Origin: Siphonodentalium dalli
Lineage: Eukaryota; Mollusca; Scaphopoda; Gadilida; Siphonodentaliidae
Direction of reading: 5' to 3'
Length of the DNA stretch: 64,000 nucleotides
NCBI GenBank assembly: GCA_032622095.1
Contig: CP136069.1
Location: forward strand, 181,589,122 to 181,653,121
The notes under the pieces were generated by a model. The model made no database searches, was not told the DNA's origin, and was given only the letters and a program-made list of their open reading frames with translations. Within the stretch, counting starts at the first letter, position 1; each line of letters starts with the position of its first letter. Of this stretch, positions 12,155-24,715 are shown piece after piece. The translations under genes were made by a program, and so were the position numbers.

Positions 12155-14112
12155 TTATAGATACGGGCGGTGTTGGCGGTGGGTATGCTGTTAAAATATT
12201 CATCTCCGTCAAAAACCGCCATACACAGAAATAGTAAAATATAGGCAGAATCTGTTGTTATATCTAACAGAAATATGGCATAAACAGTATGTTATTGTCA
12301 TTTGTTTTCACTTTGTTGTGCAAACAAAAGGAAAAAACCGTTACGTTTCCTGACTTTTGTATAGATCCGGATATGGTAAGCATAAAGAGCGTTGTTTGTT
12401 ACTATTGTTCCTATATGGAAATAATGAAGAGCGTTTATATAATGTTTGTGTGATTAACAAATATGATTGCGTTGTGTTTTGTAAACAGACGCAAAACTTC
12501 TGTAACACGAGCATGCTGTTGTTTACGCAATCATCGTACACATTGAGGACAATACACTATTCACGCGCTGATTACGTTTGCATATGAACAAAACTGTACA
12601 TATTTTAATATTCCATCTGTTGGTGGCGATTTGACCACATATTAATATTTCTGCAACGAACACCGCCCGTGCCTTTAATTATTATAACCAATGCCATGTA
12701 CTCATATACATATACATATAGCTAACAAAATTAACGACATTAGGGAGACTCTTGAAATAATCCGACCTTAGGGAGACATCTCAACAAAGCTATATATATT
12801 TTAATATTCCATCTGTTGGTGGCGATTTGATCACATATGAATAGTTCTGCAACGAACGCCGCCCGTGCCTTTAATTATTATAACCAATACCATGTAATGA
12901 TATACATATACCTAACAACATGAAACGACATTCGGGAGACTCTTGAAATAATCCGACCTTAGGCAGACATCTCAATATATCATTTTCCATGCAACGTGCA
13001 GCTTCAGGGTATGGTGATAGCATTTGGTATTAATAAAAAAACATCTTTTATTGCTCATATTAAAGATACGGACTGTCTTTGGCGGTGGGTATGCTGCTAA
13101 AATATTCAGCTCCGTCAAAAACCGCCATAAACAGAAATAGTAAAATATAGGCAGAATTTGTTGTTATATCATACAGAACTATGGCATAAACAGTACGTTA
13201 CGTTTCCTGACTTTTGTATAGATCCGGATATGGTAAGCATAAAGAGCGTTGTTTGTTACTATATTTCTTATATGGAAATAATGAAGAGCGTTTATATAAT
13301 GTTTGTGTGATTAACCAATATGATTGCGTTGTGTTATGTAAACAGAAGCAAAACTTCTGTAACACGAGCATGCTGTTGTTTACGCAATCATCGTACACAT
13401 TGAGGACAATACACTATTCATGGGCTGATTACGTTTGTATATGAACAAAACTGTACATATTTTAATATTCCATCTGTTGGTGGCGATTTGACCACATATT
13501 AATATTTCTGCAACGAACACCGCCCGTGCCTTTAATTAGTATAACCAATGCCATGTACTGATATACATATACATATAGCTAACAAAATTAACGACATTAG
13601 GGAGACTCTTGAAATAATCCGACCTTAGGGAGACATCTCGACAAAGCTATATATATTTTAATATTCCATCTGTTGGTGGCGATTTGATCACATATGAATA
13701 GTTCTGCAACGAACGCCACCCGTGCCTTTAATTATTATAACCAATGCCATGTACTGATATACATATACATATAGCTAACAAAATTAACGACATTAGGGAG
13801 ACTCTTGAAATAATCCGACCTTAGGGAGACATCTCGACAAAGCTATATATATTTTAATATTCCATCTGTTGGTGGCGATTTGATCACATATGAATAGTTC
13901 TGCAACGAACGCCGCACGTGCCTTTAATTATTATAACCAATACCATGTAATGATATACATATACCTAACAACATGAAACGACATTCGGGAGACTCTTGAA
14001 ATAATCCGACCTTAGGCAGACATCTCAATATATCATTTTCCATGCAACGTGCAGCTTCTGGGTATGGTGAGAGCATTTGGTATTAATACAAAAACATCTT
14101 TTATTGCTCATA
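12155..14112 (+). repeat. Higher-order repeat copy 3
   Basis: Units at 12155 (905 bp) and 13060 (1053 bp). Same order of short and full cores and of two and three subrepeats. Confidence 0.9.
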
Positions 14113-16070
14113 TTATAGATACGGGCGGTGTTGGCGGTTGGTATGCTGTTAAAATATTCATCTCCGTCAAAAACCGCCATACACAGAAATAGTAAAATAT
14201 AGGCAGAATCTGTTGTTATATCAAACAGAAATATGGCATAAACAGTAAGTTAGTGTCATTTGTTTTCACTTTGTTGTGCAAACAAAAGGAAAAAACCGTT
14301 ACGTTTCCTGACTTTTGTATAGATCCGGATATGGTAAGCATAAAGAGCGTTCTTTGTTACTATTATTCTTATATGGAAATAATGAAGAGCGTTTATATAA
14401 TGTTTGTGTGATTAACCAATATGATTGCGTTGTGTTTTGTAAACAGAAGCAAAACTTCTGTAACACGAGCATGCTGTTGTTTACGCAATCATCGTACACA
14501 TTGAGGACAATACACTATTCACGCGCTGATTACGTTTGCATATGAACAAAACTGTACATATTTTAATATTCCATCTGTTGGTGGCGATTTGACCACATAT
14601 TAATATTTCTGCAACGAACACCGCCCGTGCCTTTAATTATTATAACCAATGCCATGTACTCATATACATATACATATAGCTAACAAAATTAACGACATTA
14701 GGGAGACTGTTGAAATAATCCGACCTTAGGGAGACATCTCGACACAACTATATATATTTTAATATTCCATCTGTTGGTGGCGATTTGATCACATATGAAT
14801 AGTTCTGCAACGAACGCCGCCCGTGCCTTTAATTATTATAACCAATACCATGTAATGATATACATATACCTAACAACATGAAACGACATTCGGGAGACTC
14901 TTGAAATAATCCGACCTTAGGCAGACATCTCAATATATCATTTTCCATGCAACGTGCAGCTTCAGGGTATGGTGAGAGCATTTGGTATTAATAAAAAAAC
15001 ATCTGTTATTGCTCATATTAAAGATACGGGCTGTCTTTGGCGGTGGGTATGCTGTTAAAATATTCATTTCCGTCAAAAACCGCCATAAACATAAATAGTA
15101 AAATATAGGCAGAATGTGTTGTTATATCATACCGAACTTTGGCATAAACAGTACGTTACGTTTCCTGACTATTGTATAGATCCGGATATGGTAAGCATAA
15201 AGAGCGTTGTTTGTTACTATATTTCTTATATGGAAATAATGAAGAGCGTTTATATAATGTTTGTGTGATTAACCAATATGATTGCGTTGTGTTATGTAAA
15301 CAGAAGCAAAACTTCTGTAACACGAGCATGCTGTTGTTTACGCAATCATCGTACACATTGAGGACAATACACTATTCATGGGCTGATTACGTTTGTATAT
15401 GAACAAAACTGTACATATTTTAATATTCCATCTGTTGGTGGCGATTTGACCACATATTAATATTTCTGCAACGAACACCGCCCGTGCCTTTAATTAGTAT
15501 AACCAATGCCATGTACTGATATACATATACATATAGCTAACAAAATTAACGACATTAGGGAGACTCTTGAAATAATCCGACCTTAGGGAGACATCTCGAC
15601 AAAGCTATATATATTTTAATATTCCATCTGTTGGTGGCGATTTGATCACATATGAATAGTTCTGCAACGAACGCCACCCGTGCCTTTAATTATTATAACC
15701 AATGCCATGTACTGATATACATATACATATAGCTAACAAAATTAACGACATTAGGGAGACTCTTGAAATAATCCGACCTTAGGGAGACATCTCGACAAAG
15801 CTATATATATTTTAATATTCCATCTGTTGGTGGCGATTTGATCACATATGAATAGTTCTGCAACGAACGCCGCACGTGCCTTTAATTATTATAACCAATA
15901 CCATGTAATGATATACATATACCTAACAACATGAAACGACATTCGGGAGACTCTTGAAATAATCCGACCTTAGGCAGACATCTCAATATATCATTTTCCA
16001 TGCAACGTGCAGCTTCTGGGTATGGTGAGAGCATTTGGTATTAATACAAAAACATCTTTTATTGCTCATA
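14113..16070 (+). repeat. Higher-order repeat copy 4
   Basis: Units at 14113 (905 bp) and 15018 (1053 bp). Shares private variants with the following unit, for example TATTAATACAAAAAC in the left flank in place of a run of A. Confidence 0.9.
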
Positions 16071-17171
16071 TTATAGATACGGGCGGTGTTGGCGGTGGGT
16101 ATGCTGTTAAAATATTCATCTCCGTCAAAAACCGCCATACACAGAAATAGTAAAATATAGGCAGAATCTGTTGTTATATCAAACAGAAATATGGCATAAA
16201 CAGTAAGTTAGTGTCATTTGTTTTCACTTTGTTGTGCAAACAAAAGGAAAAAACCGTTACGTTTCCTGACTTTTGTATAGATCCGGATATGGTAAGCATA
16301 AAGAGCGTTGTTTGTTACTATTGTTCTTATATGGAAATAATGAAGAGCGTTTATATAATGTTTGTGTGATTAACCAATATGATTGCGTTGTGTTTTGTAA
16401 ACAGAAGCAAAACTTCTGTAACACGAGCATGCTGTTGTTTACGCAATCATCGTACACATTGAGGACAATACACTATTCACGCGCTGATTACGTTTGCATA
16501 TGAACAAAACTGTACATATTTTAATATTCCATCTGTTGGTGGCGATTTGACCACATATTAATATTTCTGCAACGAACACCGCCCGTGCCTTTAATTATTA
16601 TAACCAATGCCATGTACTCATATACATATACATATAGCTAACAAAATTAACGACATTAGGGAGACTGTTGAAATAATCCGACCTTAGGGAGACATCTCGA
16701 CACAGCTATATATATTTTAATATTCCATCTGTTGGTGGCGATTTGATCACATATGAATAGTTCTGCAACGAACGCCACCCGTGCCTTTAATTATTATAAC
16801 CAATGCCATGTACTGATATACATATACATATAGCTAACAAAATTAACGACATTAGGGAGACTCTTGAAATAATCCGACCTTAGGGAGACATCTCGACAAA
16901 GCTATATATATTTTAATATTCCATCTGTTGGTGGCGATTTGATCACATATGAATAGTTCTGCAACGAACGCCGCACGTGCCTTTAATTATTATAACCAAT
17001 ACCATGTAATGATATACATATACCTAACAACATGAAACGACATTCGGGAGACTCTGGAAATAATCCGACCTTAGGCAGACATCTCAATATATCATTTTCC
17101 ATGCAACGTGCAGCTTCTGGGTATGGTGAGAGCATTTGGTATTAATACAAAAACATCTTTTATTGCTCATA
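16071..17171 (+). repeat. 1101-bp unit (full core, three subrepeats)
   Basis: Breaks the alternation: a full core combined with three subrepeats. It fits an unequal exchange between the two unit types. Confidence 0.85.
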
Positions 17172-18076
17172 TTATAGATACGGGCGGTGTTGGCGGTGGG
17201 TATGCTGTTAAAATATTCATCTCCGTCAAAAACCGCCATACACAGAAATAGTAAAATATAGGCAGAATCTGTTGTTATATCAAACAGAAATATGGCATAA
17301 ACAGTAAGTTAGTGTCATTTGTTTTCACTTTGTTGTGCAAACAAAAGGAAAAAACCGTTACGTTTCCTGACTTTTGTATAGATCCGGATATGGTAAGCAT
17401 AAAGAGCGTTGTTTGTTACTATTGTTCTTATATGGAAATAATGAAGAGCGTTTATATAATGTTTGTGGGATTAACCAATATGATTGCGTTGTGTTTTGTA
17501 AACAGAAGCAAAACTTCTGTAACACGAGCATGCTGTTGTTTACGCAATCATCGTACACATTGAGGACAATACACTATTCACGCGCTGATTACGTTTGCAT
17601 ATGAACAAAACTGTACATATTTTAATATTCCATCTGTTGGTGGCGATTTGACCACATATTAATATTTCTGCAACGAACACCGCCCGTGCCTTTAATTATT
17701 ATAACCAATGCCATGTACTCATATACATATACATATAGCTAACAAAATTAACGACATTAGGGAGACTATTGAAATAATCCGACCTTAGGGAGACATCTCA
17801 ACAAAGCTATATATATTTTAATATTCCATCTGTTGGTGGCGATTTGATCACATATGAATAGTTCTGTAACGAACGCCGCCCGTGCCTTTAATTATTATAA
17901 CCAATACCATGTAATGATATACATATAACTAACAACATGAAACGACATTCGGGAGACTCTTGAAATAATCCGACCTTAGGCAGACATCTCAATATATCAT
18001 TTTCCATGCAACGTGCAGCTTCAGGGTATGGTGAGAGCATTTGGTATTAATAAAAAAACATCTTTTATTGCTCATA
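17172..18076 (+). repeat. 905-bp unit
   Basis: Full core with two subrepeats, closely matching the short units of the higher-order repeat; the left tetramer is TTAT. Confidence 0.85.
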
Positions 18077-19175
18077 TTAAAGATACGGACTGTCTTTGGC
18101 GGTGGGTATGCTGTTAAAATATTCATCTCCGTCAAAAACCGCCATAAACAGAAATAGTAAAATATAGGCAGAATTTGTTGTTATATCATACAGAAATATG
18201 GCATAAACAGTATGTTGTTGTCAATTGTTTTCACTTTGTTGTGCAAACAAAAGGAAAAAACCGTTACGTTTCCAGACTTTTGTATAGATCCGGATATGGT
18301 AAGCATAAAGAGCGTTATGTGTTACTATATTTCTTATATGGAAATAATGAAGAGCGTTTATATAATGTTTGTGTGATTAACCAATATGTTTGCGTTGTGT
18401 TATGTAAACAGAAGCAAAACTTCTGTAACACGAGCATGCTGTTTACGCAATCATCGTTCACATTGAGGTCAATACACTATTCATGCGCTGATTACGTTTG
18501 CATATGAACAAATCTGTATAGATTTTAATATTCCATCTGTTGGTGGCGATTTGACCACATATTAATATTTCTGCAACGAACACCGCCCGTGCCTTTAATT
18601 ATTATAACCAATCCCATGTACTGATATACATATACATATAGCTAACAAAATTAACGACATTATGTAGACTCTTGAAATAATCCGACCTTAGGGAGACATC
18701 TCGACAAAGCTATATATATTTTAATATTCCATCTGTTGGTGGCGATTTGATCACATATGAATAGTTCTGCAACGAACGCCGCCCGTGCCTTTAATTATTA
18801 TAACCAATGCCATGTACTGATATACATATACATATAGCTAACAAAATTAACGACATTAGTGAGACTCTTGAAATTTTCCGACCTTAGGGAGACATCTCGA
18901 CAAAGCTATATATATTTTAATATTCCATCTGTTGGTGGCGATTTGATCACATATGAATAGTTCTGCAACGAACGGCGCCCGTGCCTTTAATTATTATAAA
19001 CAATACCATGTAATGATATACATATACCTAACAACATGAAACGACATTCGGGAGACTCTTGAAATAATCCGACCTTAGGCAGACATCTCAATATATCATT
19101 TTCCATGCAACGTGCAGCTTCATGGTATGGTGAGAGCATTTGGTATTAATAAAAAAACATCTTTTATTGCTCATA
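18077..19175 (+). repeat. 1099-bp unit, more diverged
   Basis: Full core and three subrepeats, with several private changes. It lacks one 3-bp TTG near 18440 and has TTATGTAGAC and AAATTTTCCGACC in place of the usual words. Confidence 0.85.
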
Positions 19176-20276
19176 TTATAGATACGGGCGGTGTTGGCGG
19201 TGGGTATGCTGTTAAAATATTCATCTCCGTCAAAAACCGCCATACACAGAAATAGTAAAATATAGGCAGAATCTGTTGTTATATCTAACAGAAATATGGC
19301 ATAAACAGTATGTTATTGTCATTTGTTTTCACTTTGTTGTGCAAACAAAAGGAAAAAACCGTTACGTTTCCTGACTTTTGTATAGATCCGGATATGGTAA
19401 GCATAAAGAGCGTTGTTTGTTACTATTGTTCTTATATGGAAATAATGAAGAGCGTTTATATAATGTTTGTGTGATTAACCAATATGATTGCGTTGTGTTT
19501 TGTAAACAGAAGCAAAACTTCTGTAACACGAGCATGCTGTTGTTTACGCAATCATCGTACACATTGAGGACAATACACTATTCACGCGCTGATTACGTTT
19601 GCATATGAACAAAACTGTACATATTTTAATATTCCATCTGTTGGTGGCGATTTGACCACATATTAATATTTCTGCAACGAACACCGCCCGTGCCTTTAAT
19701 TATTATAACCAATGCCATGTACTCATATACATATACATATAGCTAACAAAATTAACGACATTAGGGAGACTCTTGAAATAATCCGACCTTAGGGAGACAT
19801 CTCAACAAAGCTATATATATTTTAATATTCCATCTGTTGGTGGCGATTTGATCACATATGAATAGTTCTGCAACGAACGCCACCCGTGCCTTTAATTATT
19901 ATAACCAATGCCATGTACTGATATACATATACATATAGCTAACAAAATTAACGACATTAGGGAGACTCTTGAAATAATCCGACCTTAGGGAGACATCTCG
20001 ACAAAGCTATATATATTTTAATATTCTATCTGTTGGTGGCGATTTGATCACATATGAATAGTTCTGCAACGAACGGCGCCCGTGCCTTTAATTATGATAA
20101 CCAATACCATGTAATGATATACATATACCTAACAACATGAAACGATATTCGGGAGACTCTTGAAATAATCCGACCTTAGGCAGACATCTCAATATATCAT
20201 TTTCCATGCAACGTGCAGCTTCTGGGTATGGTGAGAGCATTTGGTATTAATAATAAAACATCTTTTATTGCTCATA
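19176..20276 (+). repeat. 1101-bp unit
   Basis: Full core and three subrepeats, the same architecture as the 16071 unit. Confidence 0.85.
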
Positions 20277-21181
20277 TTAAAGATACGGGCGGTGTTGGCG
20301 GTGGGTATGCTGTTAAAATATTCATTTCCGTCAAAAACCGCCATAAACAGAAATAGTAAAATATAGGCAGAAGTTGTTGTTATATCATACAGAAATATGG
20401 CATAAACAGTATGTTATTGTCAATTGTTTTCACTTTGTTGTGCAAACAAAAGGAAAAAACCGTTACGTTTCCTGACTTTTGTATAGATCCGGATATGGTA
20501 AGCATAAAGAGCGTTGTTTGTCACTATTTTTCTTATATGGAAATAATGAAGAGCGTTTATATAATGTTTGTGTGATTAACCAATATGATTGCGTTGTGTA
20601 TTGTACACAGAAGCAAAACTTCTGTAACACGAGCATGCTGTTGTTTACGCAATCATCGTACACATTGAGGACAATACACTATTCACGCGCTGATTACGTT
20701 TGCATATGAACAAAACTGTACATAATTTAATATTCCATCTGTTGGTGGCGATTTGACCACACATTAATATTTCTGCAACGAACACCGCCCGTGCATTTAA
20801 TTGTTATAACCAATGCCATGTACTCATATACATATACATATAGCTAACAAAATTAACGACATTAGAGAGACTCTTGAAATAATCCGACCTTAGGGAGACA
20901 TCTCAACAAAGCTATATATATTTTAATATTCCATCTGTTGGTGGCGATTTGATCACATATGAATAGTTCTTCAACGAACGCCGCCCGTGCCTTTAATTAT
21001 TATAACCAATACCATGTAATGATATACGTATACCTAACAACATGAAACGACATTCGGGAGACTCTTGAAATAATCCGACCTTAGGCAGACATCTCAATAT
21101 ATCATTTTCCATGCAACGTGCAGCTTCAGGGTATGGTGAGAGCATTTGGTATTAATAAAAAAATATCTTTTATTGCTCATA
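20277..21181 (+). repeat. 905-bp unit, diverged
   Basis: Full core and two subrepeats with more substitutions than the central units, as expected near an array edge. Confidence 0.85.
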
Positions 21182-21880
21182 TTAAAGATACGGGCTGTCT
21201 TTGGCGGTGGGTATGCTGTTAAAATATTCAGCTCCGTCAAAAACCACTATAAACAGAAATAGTAAAATATAGGCAGAAGTTGTTGTTATATCATACAGAA
21301 ATATGGCATAAACAGTATGTTATTGTCAATCGTTTTCACTTTGTTGTGCAAACAAAAGGAAAAAACCGTTACGTTTCCTGACTTTTGTATAGATCCGGAT
21401 ATGGTAAGCATAAAGAGCGTTCTTTGTTACTATTTTGAAGAGCGTTTATATAATGTTTGTGTGATTAACCAATATGATTGCGTTGTGTTTTGCGCATATT
21501 ATGTAAAGAAAGGGAAAAACCGTTACGTTTCCTTGCTTTTGATTAGATCCGGATATGGTAAAGATAAAGAGCGCTATTTGTTCCTTATATGGAAATAATA
21601 AAGAGCGTTTATATAATTTTGGTGTGGTCAACTACTATACTTGCGTTGTGTTGTGTAAACAAAAGCAAAACTTCTGTAACATGAGCAGACTGCTTTTTAC
21701 GCCACCATAGTGCACATTGAGGACAATATACTATTTACGCGCTGATTATGTTTGCATATGATCAAAACTATATATTTTTTAATATTCCTTCTGTTGGTTG
21801 GGATTTGAACACATATGATATTTCTGCAACGAACGCCGCCCGTGCCTTTGATTATTATAACCAATGCCATGTACTGATAT
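21182..21880 (+). repeat. Degenerate terminal unit with an internal partial duplication
   Basis: The core (GTATAGATCCGGATATGG near 21386) is interrupted near 21435. A second, worse copy of the same core starts near 21540 (GATTAGATCCGGATATGG), only 154 bp on. One diverged subrepeat follows, and similarity ends near 21880 after TGTACTGATATA. Confidence 0.8.
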
Positions 21881-22051
21881 AGCGTTTTACAAAGATTAAA
21901 CCAGGTCCCGCATTCGTGTATTGAGGGTTAAATTTCTCGCGTATGCTAGCATCTTAAATTATATCTAGTCATTTCGTAAGACTATTGCAAGAATATGGCT
22001 TCAAAATATAAAGTACATATTATGTATCTTCATAACTTTGATTTTTAATAT

Positions 22052-22161
22052 GTGTCCCCCTAATACCGCATGTAGTGGTATTTATTGTATATGTCCCCCT
22101 AATATGGTTCATGTTGTATGTAAAATGACCAAACATTAGGGAGACGGTATTAGGGGGACAC
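22052..22161. repeat. Foldback with perfect 17-bp arms, GTGTCCCCCTAATACCG
   Basis: GTGTCCCCCTAATACCG at 22052 and its exact reverse complement ending at 22161. Inner TCCCCCTAATA and ATTAGGGAGAC words repeat the theme. The same TTAGGGAGAC word occurs twice in each satellite subrepeat, so this small element may be related to the satellite's flanking module. Confidence 0.7.
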
Positions 22162-22224
22162 TTGGTATATATTTTTAAATATTATAATAGTCATCACAAA
22201 TGACATAATTGATGGTTTTTTCGA

Positions 22225-22346
22225 TTAATACCAAATGCTCTCACCACACACAGAAGCTATGAAAATGCATAGAAAATGATATATCGAGATGTCTCCCTAA
22301 GGTCGGATTATTTCAACAGTCTCCCTAAGGTCGTTAGTGTTGTTAG

Positions 22347-22347
<1 letters not shown>
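22225..22347 (-). repeat. Inverted fragment of the satellite unit beyond the array end
   Basis: On the minus strand it reads: AGCTAAC, CCTTAGGGAGACTGTTGAAATAATCCGACCTTAGGGAGACATCTCGATATATCATTTTC (given here as its component words in order), then GTGAGAGCATTTGGTATTAAT. That is the left-flank module of the satellite unit in opposite orientation. Confidence 0.75.

Positions 22348-22408
<61 letters not shown>
22348..22408. repeat. (TA)n microsatellite
   Basis: About 61 bp of uninterrupted TA dinucleotides directly abutting the inverted satellite fragment. Confidence 0.95.
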
Positions 22409-22409
<1 letters not shown>

Positions 22410-22411
<2 letters not shown>

Positions 22412-23340
22412 GTCCCTCTCATCTCTATACACCACTGACTCGAATGGCCCCACTTGTGACATCCTTCAACCACACAATTACACTCCTGATATCATGGAGA
22501 TGATTGTTTATAACTTTGGTGATAATCGGCGACTAGACAATGTTTTTTTTAATCAAATTTGGTGCCAATCCCTCCCTCCCCATCTCTCACCTAAACAGCA
22601 CCACTATGGCGTCTTTAAATCACACGATCAGATTCCTCGTATCATGGATAAGAACGTGTATCAATTTGGTTGAAATTGGCGCCAAAAAAATTGTGCATCA
22701 ATTTTGGTGCCCCTGTCCCTTTCAATACACCCCTAACTCGAATGAGGCCACACTTGACAGATATAAGCCACACCATTAGACTCCTCATACCACGGGGATG
22801 CTTTTGTATAAGTGTGGTGGCAATCGGCGACTAAACCAATTATTATCAAATTTAGTGCCCACCCCCTCCCAATCTCTCATCCAAACGACAACAATTTGGC
22901 GTTGTTGAATCGCACAATTATATTCCTTGTATCATGAAGAAGAATATATATCAATTTGGTGGAAATCGGCGCTAAAATTAGTTTTATCAATTTTGGTGCC
23001 CCTCTCCCCGTTCGTTCAAATCTGACTCGAACGACGCCACTTTTGACATATTTAAACCACACCGTCGGATTCATCATATCATGGGGACGATTATATGTAA
23101 GTTTCGTGGCAATTGGCGACAGAAAAAAATTCTGCCCCTCCCCCTTCCGGGCACCCCTGACGCGAACGGCACGACTTTTGCCATATTTAAAACACACCAT
23201 TAGTTTCCTCATACTATGGGGATGATTATATATAAGTTTCGTGGCAATCGCCGACAAATGTTTTTTCTGCCCCTCCCCCTTTTCTGCCCCTGACAACAAC
23301 GGCGTCACTTTAGAAAATTTTAACCCCGACCATTATCTTT
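22410..23340. repeat. ~145-bp tandem repeat family, alternating A/B monomers
   Basis: The word ATCATGG(G/A)GATGATT or ATCATG(G/A)A(T/G)AAGAA recurs near 22490, 22641, 22792, 22932, 23078 and 23214, a spacing of about 136-151 bp. Copies with GATGATTATNTATAAGTTT alternate with copies carrying GTGTATCAATTTGGTGGAAAT in the first part. The sequence between them is (C/T)-rich, with TGGTGCCCCTCCCC. A related array lies at 48180-49130. Open frames here only reflect the repeat. Confidence 0.8.
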
Positions 23341-23399
23341 CTCGTAAAATGTTGCTCCTAGTAGACCCCTTTGGCATCATCTAGATGGTCCCCTGTGAA

Positions 23400-23460
23400 T
23401 TTCTATAGAACACCGACAGACAGACAGACATACAGACAGACAGACAGACAGACATTCGCA
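23400..23460. repeat. (CAGA)n tail
   Basis: CAGACAGACAGA tetranucleotides with one TACA interruption, following GTGAATTTCTATAGAACACCGA. Similar tails end the repeats near 34190 and 34570, as is common for interspersed repeats of invertebrates. Confidence 0.9.
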
Positions 23461-24469
23461 AATATAGATATAGATATATGCTGCTTGGCCTTTCAATGTT
23501 CTACATATCTTCAGGCAACATATATAGACATTACTGTAATAAATGCCCAATTGTCTATAGTTCCATAATATTTCAATTGAGATTAATAGAGAACCTTGTT
23601 TATAATTACAGTGGGCCAGTGAGAAAATATGCTTCACTGTATTTCAAAGAGAAGTCGGGGAACCTTCTGGGTAGCATTATAGAACATTGCTTGAAGGGAC
23701 TATTTATGGCGAATTAATTATCTTAGACATGATATTGATAAGTTTTTGGAGATTTTGGCTCAACGCTGTATTATTGAGACAATTATAACCGAATTATATA
23801 GCAGGAGTATTTTGTCGAATCTAATGATTTTTACTGTGACGTAAGTCAGTCTGTTTATTAAAAACACGTCCCGACTTCTAGAAAATTCTAGCATGTGTGA
23901 AGATATATTGCGAGAGAGAAAATATGCTTTATTGGATTTCAAAAGCGCAAAGAAAATTCTGATGCCTATTAGGTATTGACATTGGCATATGTTTTATCGA
24001 ACGCTGAATGATTGTTTTTGAGAATTCGATTACAGGTATTTGTCCAATTGTACCAATTTCTTAAAGGGGCTCTGTATGGTTAAGTTGTGAGAAGCAGTGT
24101 GAGATAAGCTTCGAGAACATTCGAGATATCGAAGGTTCCATAACGCTGCGTGGGTTTAAAATGTTCGAGAACGTTTGAGTTATAGAAAATTATGCGTGGG
24201 TTGATAAGCCTCCAGAAGGTTAAAAAAAGTATGCACAGAAAATGAGGAGTTTAAGATCGTGTTGCATTTAGTTTATTATAAATAATTAAACAAAGACCTA
24301 CAAGAACAAAGCAACACAGAAAAGGAGGAGTTTCAGTGACATACTCACTAACAAAACTATAGGGAATGGGCGTGATATAATCAACGAGGAGTCTCACACT
24401 CATGGGGGAGGCATATACCCATATGGGGAGGCAAAGTCCCACGTGGGGACACAGTACCGCGTATGCAGG
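23461..24469. other. Intergenic, nothing recognised
   Basis: AT-rich, with short frames only. Weak internal repetition: GAGAAAATATGCTT followed by TTTCAAA occurs near 23620 and 23918. No gene supported. Confidence 0.4.
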
Positions 24470-24508
24470 ACGTATGTATGTATGTATGTATGTATGTATT
24501 TATGTATG
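24470..24508. repeat. (TATG)n microsatellite
   Basis: TATGTATGTATG repeats with one TATT interruption. Confidence 0.9.
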
Positions 24509-24715
24509 AGTGCCCGTGTGACAGTGTGTATGCATAAAATTCCTGTACGAACACCTGTCACACTCTACTATGCATGTGTGGGTCACTGATTGGGGTTTAA
24601 TGTCACTTTCATCAACTAATGCCACATCACGACATTGCCAGTTTTAGTGGTGGGGGAAATCCGCACATTTACGGATAATCTGACAGTGATATCAATGGCT
24701 GATAAACTCGTCGAC

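Larger units (their letters stand above)
7012..21880 (+). repeat. 15-kb higher-order satellite array derived from a TTAA-terminated TIR element
   Basis: Three levels of repetition are visible. (1) A ~196-bp subrepeat, anchored on ATATTCCATCTGTTGG (7591, 7787, 7983), occurs two or three times per unit. (2) Units start at TTAA/TTATAGATACGG (8239, 9144, 10197, 11102, 12155, 13060, 14113, 15018, 16071, 17172, 18077, 19176, 20277, 21182), with spacings of 905, 1053, 1099 or 1101 bp. (3) Units of 905 and 1053 bp alternate to give a 1958-bp higher-order repeat four times between 8239 and 16070. Copies differ at few sites, so homogenisation is recent. Each unit holds a ~476-524-bp segment with inverted ends. 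Small open frames recur in every unit only because the DNA recurs. Confidence 0.95.

Noticed and set aside
7340-21598. A 76-residue plus-strand frame and a 66-residue minus-strand frame present in nearly every satellite unit
   Set aside because: They overlap on opposite strands, begin at TTG or GTG and not ATG, and differ between units by amino-acid-changing substitutions. Their recurrence is explained by the DNA repeat itself.
7012-21880. Regular repeats resembling a CRISPR array
   Set aside because: The spacing units are hundreds of bases and are themselves repeated; there are no short repeats with unique spacers, and the DNA is eukaryotic.
22052-22161. Telomeric repeat
   Set aside because: TTAGGG words occur but never in tandem; a foldback explains them better.
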